Of a stretch of 12,927 nt of DNA, positions 6,440 through 12,927 are shown one piece after another. Positions within the stretch are counted from its first letter, which is position 1; each line of letters opens with the position of its first letter. Origin of the DNA: an uncultured Selenomonadaceae bacterium (lineage in GTDB: Bacteria > Bacillota > Negativicutes > Selenomonadales > Selenomonadaceae); the NCBI GenBank assembly GCA_905236255.1, contig CAJOPK010000166.1, positions 1 through 12,927 of the forward strand, in the 5' to 3' direction. The notes under the pieces were generated by a model. The model saw nothing but the letters and a program-made list of their open reading frames with translations. It was not told the DNA's origin and made no database searches. The translations under genes were made by a program, and so were the position numbers.

Positions 6440-7549
6440 TTAAAAAGTATATGAAATGCCCGTGTACCAGTTGTGAACTTTCGGGCTGTCTTTATCTCCG
6501 AAAAATTTGGTAATCTTCTCGCCGGAAAAATAAACCGCCTCAAGCGAAAGATTTTTCATGAGGTTATGACGCGCACCGACTTCAATGCCCTTTTCACCGA
6601 ATCCGACTCCGTGATATGCCGGAGTGTAAGATGCGGTACTTCCGAGCTGACGATAAGCAACCCACGCGCTTGTGTTGTGAACTTTATCCGATTCCGGCGT
6701 TCCGTAAGTCAACTGAAAAGCGTAACTCTTTTTCTCGTCGGAAGATTCTTTTCCCGTTCCGGCTTCATAAATCTTTGCGTTGCCGCCGGCATAAATTCCG
6801 CCCAAAGTCCAATTCTTTGCAATTTTGTAATCGACACCCGCCGACCAAACGGTATTGTTTTTCTTTGTTCCGTTGTTGAACAAACCGTCGCGGAAATCAT
6901 TTTCCATATTGTGAACGCCGACCGCCGCCGAAAGATTTTTGCCGATGTCACCCACAGCCTGCAAAGAATAATAAGTGCTGTCCTTCTTTACACCTGCAAT
7001 CCGGGTATAATCGTAATCTTCGTCGTCAATGGAGCCGCCGGTCAACAAAATTCTCCAATTTCCTACCGGGACTTTGACTTGTCCGCCGACAATATAACTT
7101 CCGATAACAAGACCGCCGGTCGTCAAATTCAACGAATCAAAAGCCGGAACCGCGCCGCCTCTGACGGTTACCGTACCGAGTTTTCCTTCAACGTAACCGC
7201 CTGCAATGCCTTTGTCATGATTGTGATGATCGCGTTTCCATTTTCTTTCAACGCCGAAAGTGCCGTTTAATTTCCAATTCCTTGCAAACAGCCAATCAAA
7301 ACCGACGTAACCGGTCAAAACGTGCCTGTTTTCGTGATAAGCCGTCGGATAATTTTCCGGCTTGCTGAACTTGTTCGCTTCATATTTGAGTCCGCCGTAA
7401 AATGCAAACGGATGTTCTTTTGTCAAATATTCCTCTTCGTTCAAATCTCCCCAGAAATCCGAACCGGCAACCGCCGCAGCATTTACGCTTGAAGAAGTTG
7501 TTGCAACCAGCACTGCCAAAGTTGCCAACATTGATTTTTTGAAATTCAT
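6440..7549 (-). CDS. Outer-membrane beta-barrel (porin-like) protein
   Basis: The protein begins with a clear Sec signal peptide: MNFKK, a hydrophobic stretch at 7-17, and a likely cut after SVNA at residue 24. The mature chain is made of alternating polar/hydrophobic strands rich in Gly, Tyr and Trp, with charged loops. It ends WYTGISYTF, a C-terminal aromatic beta-signal of the kind recognised by the BamA machinery. The 369-residue size suits a barrel of 14-18 strands. No N-terminal S-layer-homology (SLH) domain is seen, unlike the major porins of Negativicutes. Substrate and exact family are unknown. AAGGAGAG lies 8 nt before the ATG, and the stop of the upstream phosphodiesterase gene is only 16 bp away, suggesting one transcript. 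It is direct evidence for a diderm cell. Confidence 0.82.
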   Translation of the reverse strand: MNFKKSMLATLAVLVATTSSSVNAAAVAGSDFWGDLNEEEYLTKEHPFAFYGGLKYEANKFSKPENYPTAYHENRHVLTGYVGFDWLFARNWKLNGTFGVERKWKRDHHNHDKGIAGGYVEGKLGTVTVRGGAVPAFDSLNLTTGGLVIGSYIVGGQVKVPVGNWRILLTGGSIDDEDYDYTRIAGVKKDSTYYSLQAVGDIGKNLSAAVGVHNMENDFRDGLFNNGTKKNNTVWSAGVDYKIAKNWTLGGIYAGGNAKIYEAGTGKESSDEKKSYAFQLTYGTPESDKVHNTSAWVAYRQLGSTASYTPAYHGVGFGEKGIEVGARHNLMKNLSLEAVYFSGEKITKFFGDKDSPKVHNWYTGISYTF

Positions 7550-7565
7550 TTAAAATCTCTCCTTT

Positions 7566-9296
7566 TTATAAAACCGGAACCCTGTTGCTCCGGTATTTAT
7601 CATACAAAACTTTGAAATCTTCAATCGGCAAAGGTCTTGAAAAGAAATATCCCTGTATGTCAACCTTGCCGAGTTTTGAAATATAATTGAGTTGGTTTTG
7701 AGTTTCAACGCCTTCAATTACAACGCCCATTCCCAAATCCTGTGCCAATCCCAAAACAAAGCGCAAAATTGTCCTTGCCCTGTCCGATTGCTCCAATTCG
7801 CGCACAAAAGCCATATCGACTTTTAAAACGTCTATCGGCAAATTTTTCAGCATATTGAGTGAAGAAAATCCGGATCCGAAATCGTCCATAAGAACCGAAA
7901 AACCTTTTTCCCGGAACATTCGCGTTATTGAAATCAGTTGCTGCGGATTGTCGGTATATGCGCTTTCCGTAACTTCCAATTTCAGCATTTCCGGTTTTAA
8001 ATCGTACTTTTCCAAAAGTGCAAGCAAAAATTCCAAAAGATCCAGATTGTAAAAATTCAGGCGGGAGACATTAACCGATACAGGCATTATGTCAATTCCG
8101 GCATCAAGTTGTGCGCGCAGAAATTTGCAAACTTCTTCCCAAACAAATCTGTCAAGCCGGACGATAAAGCCGTTGCGCTCAAAGACCGGGATAAATTTTC
8201 CCGGCGAAATCATGCCGTTGACCGGGTGAAACCATCTGACAAGGGCTTCCGCGCTGACAATGGTATCTTTTGCCAAGCTGTAAACCGGTTGCAGGTAAAT
8301 GGTAAATTGCCCATCCTTTAAAGCGTAATTCATATCGCGAACAATCATTTGCTCCTGCAACATCTGCTCACGCATACCGGCATCGTAATAAGCGTAGCGA
8401 TTCATGTAATTGCCTTTGATTTTGTGCAGTGCCATATTTGCGCGGTCACACATTTGATCCGTCGGCAAGTAAATATTGTTGACCGGATAAACTCCGGCAA
8501 AGAATAAAATGTTGTGGCTTATACCCAAATTTTGAAGTTCGGAATCAAGCCCTTCAATCAATCCGTCAATATCAAGATTTTCCTGCGGAACGCAGAGGAC
8601 GAAGTGATCCGCTTCTATCCGACTGCAAAGACCGCCGTGCGGCTGAATTGTTTTGAGAAAATAATTTGCCGCCGTCTTTAAAATCAAATTTCCGGTTTCC
8701 ATGTGAAAAAGGTCGTTGATTGCCTTGAAACAGCTTATATCAAGATAGACTATATAATATTTGGTTTCCGGGTGAGCTTGAATCAAATTTGCCGCTTTTC
8801 GGTAAAAAGTCGTGCGATTGTAAAGTCCGGTCAATTCGTCAAGTTCCATTGTCCGGTGCATCTCAAAAATCTTTTTATCCTTTTCCGCCTGTTCGATTTT
8901 GTTACGGCGATTTTCATAACGTGCCAAAACATTGTGAACGCGATAATTTATGACGGTCTCGTTAAAAGGCGTGGTCAAAAATTCTGCCGCGCCGGAATCC
9001 ATAGCCCGCGCTTCACCTTCCGAATCTTCGCGATCCGTAATAACGATAATCGGAACGTCGTCAAAATTTTTGTTTTTCGTCAGGACGTTGAGGACTTCAA
9101 AGCCGTCCATCACCGGCAACTTCAAAGACACCAGCGCGACGGCAATTTCATTTTTTTCCGCAAAATCTATGCAATCGAGTCCGTTTGTCACCGAAACAAC
9201 ATCAAACTCATTGCAAAAAACTTTTTTCAGGAGGTTGCACTCGTCAGCGTCTTCGTCCGCCAACAAAATCACAGGCAAATTCTTTTCGAGTTCCAA
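7566..9296 (-). CDS. c-di-GMP phosphodiesterase (EAL) with pseudo-receiver and degenerate GGDEF domains
   Basis: This is a cytosolic signalling protein of 576 residues. Residues 6-115 are a response-regulator receiver fold: the acidic D14-E15-D16 and T87 are present, but the phosphorylated Asp is Ser57 (VSLKLPVMDG) and the conserved Lys is Thr109 (FLTTPF). Residues about 150-310 are a GGDEF-type domain whose signature reads EADHF (228-232), so no cyclase activity is expected. Residues about 320-565 are an EAL domain with E350-A-L, N409, E441, D471-D472, K492, E528 and QGY at 548-550, so hydrolysis of c-di-GMP is likely. I start at TTG 9296, where AAGGGGG lies 8 nt upstream. An in-frame TTG at 9338 would add 14 residues but has no good ribosome binding site. 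It is the first gene of a minus-strand run. Confidence 0.92.
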   Translation of the reverse strand: MELEKNLPVILLADEDADECNLLKKVFCNEFDVVSVTNGLDCIDFAEKNEIAVALVSLKLPVMDGFEVLNVLTKNKNFDDVPIIVITDREDSEGEARAMDSGAAEFLTTPFNETVINYRVHNVLARYENRRNKIEQAEKDKKIFEMHRTMELDELTGLYNRTTFYRKAANLIQAHPETKYYIVYLDISCFKAINDLFHMETGNLILKTAANYFLKTIQPHGGLCSRIEADHFVLCVPQENLDIDGLIEGLDSELQNLGISHNILFFAGVYPVNNIYLPTDQMCDRANMALHKIKGNYMNRYAYYDAGMREQMLQEQMIVRDMNYALKDGQFTIYLQPVYSLAKDTIVSAEALVRWFHPVNGMISPGKFIPVFERNGFIVRLDRFVWEEVCKFLRAQLDAGIDIMPVSVNVSRLNFYNLDLLEFLLALLEKYDLKPEMLKLEVTESAYTDNPQQLISITRMFREKGFSVLMDDFGSGFSSLNMLKNLPIDVLKVDMAFVRELEQSDRARTILRFVLGLAQDLGMGVVIEGVETQNQLNYISKLGKVDIQGYFFSRPLPIEDFKVLYDKYRSNRVPVL

Positions 9297-9304
9297 ACCG
9301 GTTG

Positions 9305-9311
9305 CCCCCTT
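9305..9311 (-). promoter_or_regulatory. Ribosome binding site deciding the phosphodiesterase start
   Basis: On the minus strand AAGGGGG (9311 to 9305) pairs with the 16S tail through one G-U wobble and is 8 nt before TTG 9296. The longer candidate start at 9338 has only an AGGG about 16 nt upstream. I therefore favour 9296. I found no convincing minus-strand promoter between 9297 and 9460. Confidence 0.55.
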
Positions 9312-9383
9312 GTCAAAAAATTTTCTTCGACTATTCAACGCGAAAAATAAAATTCCCTGCCCGGCGTTTGAAATTTTTTAAGT

Positions 9384-9426
9384 CCGGCAAATTGCGATTT
9401 TGATTTACAAAAAAAATTTTTGCCGG
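9384..9426. repeat. Inverted repeat around the fusion-gene promoter
   Basis: CCGGCAAA (9384-9391) and its exact reverse complement TTTGCCGG (9419-9426) are separated by 27 bases. The arms enclose the -35 element (9404-9409), and the right arm abuts the -10 element at 9427. The placement suits a two-site operator or looping repressor, but the words are built from tetramers common in this genome, so chance is not excluded. Confidence 0.4.
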
Positions 9427-9432
9427 TAAAAT
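9404..9432 (+). promoter_or_regulatory. Promoter of the flavin reductase-rubredoxin-rubrerythrin gene
   Basis: TTTACA (9404-9409, five of six), a 17-bp spacer, and TAAAAT (9427-9432, five of six) form a strong sigma-70-type promoter. Transcription would start near 9439. This places the ATG at 9431 inside the -10 element, so translation must begin further on, in agreement with GTG 9461. No PerR-like box is visible. Confidence 0.68.
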
Positions 9433-9446
9433 GTGGAAAATTTTTT

Positions 9447-9453
9447 GGGAGGG
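9447..9453 (+). promoter_or_regulatory. Ribosome binding site deciding the fusion-gene start
   Basis: GGGAGGG at 9447-9453 is 7 nt before GTG 9461. The longer frame beginning at ATG 9431 would read through this site and gives the atypical residues MWKIFWEGFL, which do not belong to the flavin reductase-like fold. Confidence 0.7.
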
Positions 9454-9460
9454 ATTTTTG

Positions 9461-10642
9461 GTGGACAGCAAAGTTTTGTTCAATGTTCAATACGGTCTTT
9501 TCGTTCTTTCGGCAAAGAATCGTGACAAAGACAATGCCTGCATAATCAACACGGTTACACAGGTTACGGCGAATCCGGAAAGAATTTCAATCGCCGTCAA
9601 CAAACAAAATTATACTCACGACATTATAGCCGATACAAAAAAATTTACTGTTTCCATTATCAGCGAAGCGGCGAATTTTGAACTTTTTAAGCGTTTCGGT
9701 TTTCAAAGCGGCAGAACCGTCAACAAATTTGCGGATTTTGACAAAATTCGTCGCACTGCAAACGGCACTCTTGCAATAACCGAAGGCACAAATTCATTTA
9801 TAAGCGGCGATGTAATTCAACAAATTGATGTCGGCACCCACAGCATTTTTATTGCCGATGTCGTCGATATGGAGAAATTTAACGAAATTCCTTCCGCCAC
9901 TTACAATTATTATCAGTCGGTCATCAAGCCGAAACCCGCGCCGGTCGGAAAAACTGCGGAAGGCAAAACGATCTGGCGTTGCACCATTTGCAATTATGAA
10001 TATGTCGGCGACGAATTGCCCGCCGATTTCATTTGCCCGATCTGCAAACACCCCGCCTCCGATTTTGAAAAAGTCGTTCCGGCGGCGGAAACTCCGGCAA
10101 CTTCCGGAAACAAATATGCCGGCACAAAGACAGAAAAAAATCTCCGGGAGGCATTTGCCGGAGAATCTCAAGCGCGCAACAAATATACTTATTACGCTTC
10201 GGTTGCAAAGAAAAACGGTTACGAACAAATTGCCGCACTCTTTTTAAAAACTGCCGAAAACGAAAAAGAACACGCAAAACTTTGGTTTAAGGCACTCGGC
10301 GAACTCGGTGACACTCCCACAAATCTTTTGCACGCCGCCGACGGTGAAAATTTTGAATGGACGGATATGTATGTTCGCATGGCAAAAGAAGCCGATGAAG
10401 AAGGTTTCCATGAACTTGCCGAACAATTCAGAGGCGTTGCGGCGATTGAAAAACATCATGAAGAGCGTTATCGCAAACTTTTGAAAAATGTCGAAATGAA
10501 GGAAGTTTTCAAAAAAGCCGGCGTGCAAGTTTGGGAATGTCGGAATTGCGGTCACATTGTCGTGGGAACAAATGCGCCGGACGTTTGCCCGGTATGTTTC
10601 CACCCGCAGAGTTATTTTGAGATTACGGCGGAAAATTATTGA
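9461..10642 (+). CDS. Flavin reductase-like/rubredoxin/rubrerythrin fusion, probable NAD(P)H peroxidase
   Basis: This 393-residue protein joins three modules. Residues 1-155 resemble the FMN-binding split barrel of high-molecular-weight rubredoxin (NTVTQVTANPERISIAVNKQ region). Residues 168-206 are a rubredoxin with Cys174, 177, 192 and 195. Residues 218-345 are a rubrerythrin four-helix domain with likely diiron ligands E235 (AGESQ), E268 and H271 (EKEH), E299 and D302 (EWTDMY), and E330 and H333 (EKHH). A second rubredoxin knuckle follows with Cys360, 363, 376 and 379. Known separate versions pass electrons from NAD(P)H through FMN and rubredoxin to rubrerythrin, which reduces hydrogen peroxide to water. 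The fusion would do this in one cytosolic chain. E302, often Glu, is Asp here. GTG 9461 is chosen from the ribosome binding site and promoter. The L,D-transpeptidase gene follows 30 bp later. Confidence 0.93.
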   Translation: MDSKVLFNVQYGLFVLSAKNRDKDNACIINTVTQVTANPERISIAVNKQNYTHDIIADTKKFTVSIISEAANFELFKRFGFQSGRTVNKFADFDKIRRTANGTLAITEGTNSFISGDVIQQIDVGTHSIFIADVVDMEKFNEIPSATYNYYQSVIKPKPAPVGKTAEGKTIWRCTICNYEYVGDELPADFICPICKHPASDFEKVVPAAETPATSGNKYAGTKTEKNLREAFAGESQARNKYTYYASVAKKNGYEQIAALFLKTAENEKEHAKLWFKALGELGDTPTNLLHAADGENFEWTDMYVRMAKEADEEGFHELAEQFRGVAAIEKHHEERYRKLLKNVEMKEVFKKAGVQVWECRNCGHIVVGTNAPDVCPVCFHPQSYFEITAENY

Positions 10643-10672
10643 GTCGATTGGAAAGGCAGATGTAAAAGTAAA

Positions 10673-11875
10673 ATGAAAGCGTCCGGATTTGTCGGCAGGG
10701 TTGCCGGCGGAATTTTGGGATTGACCGTTTTATTCGGGGCGTTAAATCCGAATCTTGCGGCGGCGGAAGAAAATCCGAAACCCGCAAAAAAGATCGTCAT
10801 AAATTCGGCAAGTCGAATTTTGTCTCTCTACGAAAACGGCGAAAGAAAGGCAATTTATCCTTTGGGACTCGGAAAAACTTACACGCCGACGCCTTCCGGT
10901 TATTTTAAAATTCAAAGCAAGGAAGTTAATCCTTCCTGGATAGATCCCTCAAATCCGGAATATGAAGTGCCTTCAGGTCCGAACAATCCGCTCGGCTATC
11001 GGTGGATGAGGATTAAGGGAAATTACGGTATTCACGGCACGAATAAACCGGCAAGCATAGGTCATTATGTTTCAAACGGCTGTGTCAGAATGTTTGAAAA
11101 GGACGTTGAAAAACTTTTTGACGCGGTTGATATAGGTACGCCGGTTGAGATAACTTATCAGCGCGTCGTAATTGAAAAGGCTCCCGACGAAAACATTGTC
11201 TATTACATTTATCCGGACGGCTACGGCTGGCAAAAATTGAACGTGGCAACCGTAAGAAAATGGCTTGAGCCTTACGGGATCGCCGCCTTTGAAAGTGATG
11301 CCGATATTGCGCAGAAGATAAAAAAATCGGACGGTCAACCCACTTATCTCGGCAAGCCCTACAATATCGAAGTTGACGACGTAAGGGTTGCGGATACGGA
11401 ACAGAACGGGAAAAAATTTTTGGCAAAGGCGGTAATTCATGAAGGTATAACCTATCTGCCCGCCGTCCCCATAGCAATAGCCGTCAAAACAAAATTGGAG
11501 TGGCGCGCATCGGAGGCGACTTTAAAAACCGCTTACGGTGAAGTCACCGGCTATGAAAAAGGCAATCAGCTTTATTTAAATTCCGATGATGCGATCGTTC
11601 TCTTCAAAATTGACGGCGGTCTGCAAAATGTCGGCGATAAACCGGCGGACGGAAAAATTATCAGACTTCGCACGGTACCATTGATTAAAGAGGCAATACC
11701 GGAAAATCAACCTGAAAACAATCCGATTGAAAATCCCGGTGAACCGCCGGAAACTCAACCGACCGATAACAACATGACACAGACACTTTCGCCGGAAGAT
11801 ACGACAATTCCGGAAGGTGTCCCTCAAAGCATGGAAACTGATGTACCGGTCGACAGTTCGCCCGAAAACATTTAA
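10673..11875 (+). CDS. L,D-transpeptidase (YkuD family) with copper-amine-oxidase-like extension
   Basis: The enzyme forms 3-3 peptidoglycan cross-links or attaches proteins to the wall, acting outside the cytoplasmic membrane. Residues 1-31 are a Sec signal or anchor (MKASGFVGRV, hydrophobic 11-24, AAA near 30). The YkuD catalytic domain covers about 38-160, with H121 (GIHGTNKPASIGH) and the catalytic C137 in SNGCVRM. Residues about 230-325 resemble a copper-amine-oxidase N-terminal-like stalk domain (ITYLPAVPIAIAVKTKLEW). The last 55 residues are rich in Pro, Glu and Asn, a low-complexity tail. The length is 400 residues. The ribosome binding site is weak: AAGG lies about 16 nt before the ATG, with no better start nearby. 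Expression may depend on read-through from the fusion gene 30 bp upstream. A strong terminator follows. Confidence 0.9.
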   Translation: MKASGFVGRVAGGILGLTVLFGALNPNLAAAEENPKPAKKIVINSASRILSLYENGERKAIYPLGLGKTYTPTPSGYFKIQSKEVNPSWIDPSNPEYEVPSGPNNPLGYRWMRIKGNYGIHGTNKPASIGHYVSNGCVRMFEKDVEKLFDAVDIGTPVEITYQRVVIEKAPDENIVYYIYPDGYGWQKLNVATVRKWLEPYGIAAFESDADIAQKIKKSDGQPTYLGKPYNIEVDDVRVADTEQNGKKFLAKAVIHEGITYLPAVPIAIAVKTKLEWRASEATLKTAYGEVTGYEKGNQLYLNSDDAIVLFKIDGGLQNVGDKPADGKIIRLRTVPLIKEAIPENQPENNPIENPGEPPETQPTDNNMTQTLSPEDTTIPEGVPQSMETDVPVDSSPENI

Positions 11876-11893
11876 AACTTTTCGCAAAAAACT

Positions 11894-11951
11894 GCGGCGG
11901 ATCGCGTTGACAAGTCAAAAACTTGTCGTTGCAATTCGCCGCTTGTTTTAT
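11894..11951 (+). terminator. Long-stem rho-independent terminator after the L,D-transpeptidase gene
   Basis: Arms at 11894-11915 and 11921-11942 form a roughly 22-bp imperfect stem around a CAAAA loop, with seven perfect pairs next to the loop (GACAAGT/ACTTGTC) and six GC pairs at the base. TTGTTTTA follows. It starts 18 bp after the stop codon and separates the oxidative-stress/transpeptidase pair from the glycosyltransferase. Confidence 0.8.
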
Positions 11952-11970
11952 GAATTTTTAACCGGCGGTC

Positions 11971-11999
11971 TTGAAAGTTATTTGCCCGTGTGATAAAGT
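11971..11999 (+). promoter_or_regulatory. Candidate promoter of the glycosyltransferase gene
   Basis: TTGAAA (11971-11976, five of six), a 17-bp spacer, and TAAAGT (11994-11999, four of six) lie between the upstream terminator and the next start codon. The predicted start near 12006 gives a leader of about 30 nt. The -10 match is modest. Confidence 0.5.
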
Positions 12000-12034
12000 T
12001 TCGTAAAAATTTTTTTGCATTTGGAGAAATGATA

Positions 12035-12927
12035 ATGGCAAAAATCAAGAATAAAGATCGAAAGAAATCGGCGGGAAAAAACATTTCCGCTCCCGAATCA
12101 AATTCGGCTCAATCGTTGCAACAATTTGCGCCGCCGCATTTGCCCGGCGTATCGGTAATAATTCCGATGTATAATTCGTCGCGTCACATAAAAACTTGCG
12201 TCATGAGTGTTCTCAATCAAACTTTTCAAGATTTTGAGTTGATTTTGGTTGACGATTGTTCGAGCGACGACACGATCAAAATTGTTTCGGAAATTGCCGA
12301 AAAAGATCCGCGCATCCGTATAATCCGGCTTGCTCAAAACAGCGGCGGGGCTTCCGAGCCGCGCAATACCGGAATCAGATTGAGTCGCGGAAAATATATC
12401 GGATTTTTGGACAGCGACGATATGTACACAAAAACCGCGCTTCAGGAATTGGTTGTGATTGCGGAAAAATACCGGGCGGACGTTGTTCATACCGAGCAGG
12501 TTTATTTCCCGGAAAAAGGCGTAATCGACGTTAAAGACGATACAAAATTTACGACCTTCAGCAAGGAACAGGGCGGATTTTGTTCCGAGCCGATTTTGGA
12601 AACCGACAATCTTGCCGAGCGTATCCAAAATTATTATCGCGGTCGATATTTCGGCTGGGTACACAACAAACTTTTCCGGCGTGATTATTTGCAGGAGAAG
12701 GATATAAAATTTCCCCTCCTCAAAACTTCCGAAGATATTATATTTTATTTTTACATCGTCTGCACCGCGCCCCGAATTGTTCGCGTGCCGAATATTATTT
12801 ACATTTATCGCGAAAATCCGGATTCGATAACGCGAAAAACCGTAACGATAGAAGAATCGGTAAGCGCGCTCAATCAGCTGATGATTGAAGGTACAAAGGC
12901 GATGGACGATTTTATGGGAAAAATTCC
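12035..12927 (+). CDS. Family 2 glycosyltransferase (partial, continues past the window)
   Basis: This cytosolic, membrane-associated type of enzyme transfers a nucleotide-activated sugar, usually for polysaccharide, glycolipid or surface glycan synthesis. After a basic, low-complexity N-terminal extension (residues 1-37) comes a GT-A fold: VSVIIPMYNSS (39-49), ELILVDDCSSDDT with D73-D74 (68-80), an NSGGASEPRNTGI stretch (102-114), and the metal-binding DSDD at 126-129. KTSED downstream holds the probable catalytic-base ED. The start ATG 12035 is 8 nt after GGAG (12023-12026). An in-frame ATG at 12029 is only 2 nt from that site and is less likely. The frame is open to the window edge (297 complete codons plus two bases), so the C-terminus is missing. 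Donor and acceptor sugars cannot be told. Confidence 0.9.
   Translation, partial: MAKIKNKDRKKSAGKNISAPESNSAQSLQQFAPPHLPGVSVIIPMYNSSRHIKTCVMSVLNQTFQDFELILVDDCSSDDTIKIVSEIAEKDPRIRIIRLAQNSGGASEPRNTGIRLSRGKYIGFLDSDDMYTKTALQELVVIAEKYRADVVHTEQVYFPEKGVIDVKDDTKFTTFSKEQGGFCSEPILETDNLAERIQNYYRGRYFGWVHNKLFRRDYLQEKDIKFPLLKTSEDIIFYFYIVCTAPRIVRVPNIIYIYRENPDSITRKTVTIEESVSALNQLMIEGTKAMDDFMGKI

Noticed and set aside
6473..7270. 265-codon plus-strand open frame opposite the barrel-protein gene
   Set aside because: It is antisense to a gene with a clear signal peptide and beta-signal, and has no ribosome binding site or domain of its own.
8703..9350. 215-codon plus-strand open frame opposite the EAL gene
   Set aside because: The minus-strand frame contains REC, GGDEF and EAL motifs; the mirrored frame has none.
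12098..12664. 188-codon minus-strand open frame opposite the glycosyltransferase
   Set aside because: The plus-strand frame is open to the window end and has GT2 motifs (VDD, DSDD, SED); the reverse frame does not.
1..12927. CRISPR array, insertion sequence, tRNA, riboswitch or phage/defence genes
   Set aside because: I looked for regularly spaced repeats, transposase-like frames with terminal repeats, tRNA-like cloverleaves and long structured leaders and saw none; the repeated GCCGGC/CCGGA words are spread through codons and reflect codon usage.

Overview
This window looks like the chromosome of an anaerobic, diderm (outer-membrane-bearing) member of the Firmicutes, most likely a Negativicutes/Selenomonadales-type bacterium. 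Three things support this. There is a signal-peptide-bearing beta-barrel protein ending in an aromatic beta-signal. There is a rubrerythrin/rubredoxin peroxide-detoxifying enzyme. The ribosome binding sites are strongly Firmicutes-like (GGGAGG types) and several genes start with TTG or GTG. The assignment is inference from gene content; no rRNA gene or species marker is present.

Layout. At 1-39 there may be the last codons of an upstream gene. From 156 to 2348 (+) lie dxr (MEP isoprenoid pathway) and rseP (site-2 protease), tightly coupled behind a sigma-70-like promoter. The gap at 2349-2543 holds a near-consensus promoter and a 41-codon remnant of the ferredoxin-like C-terminus of an aldo/keto reductase. 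A soluble transglycosylase-type gene without a signal peptide follows (2544-3389, +). It converges with a five-gene minus-strand block (3468-9296), and a bidirectional terminator separates them. In transcription order the block is a c-di-GMP phosphodiesterase with degenerate receiver and GGDEF domains, an outer-membrane barrel protein, a shortened aldose-epimerase-like protein, then sucC and sucD (succinyl-CoA synthetase). Gaps are 12-75 bp, and a hairpin precedes sucC.

Divergent from this block, a good promoter (9404-9432) drives a three-part flavin reductase-like/rubredoxin/rubrerythrin fusion (9461-10642), probably a one-polypeptide NAD(P)H peroxidase. An L,D-transpeptidase with a C-terminal extension follows (10673-11875), ending at a long hairpin terminator. 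A family 2 glycosyltransferase starts at 12035 and runs off the window.

How the genes relate. Much of the window serves the envelope: isoprenoid precursor supply, intramembrane proteolysis, peptidoglycan cleavage and cross-linking, an outer-membrane barrel and a glycosyltransferase. The rest is central anaerobic metabolism (sucCD), peroxide defence and c-di-GMP signalling. I see no defence system, CRISPR array or insertion sequence. The most unusual items are the fusion enzyme, the all-degenerate N-terminal half of the EAL protein, the degenerate mutarotase-like protein, and the iron-sulfur gene remnant in the leader of the transglycosylase gene.
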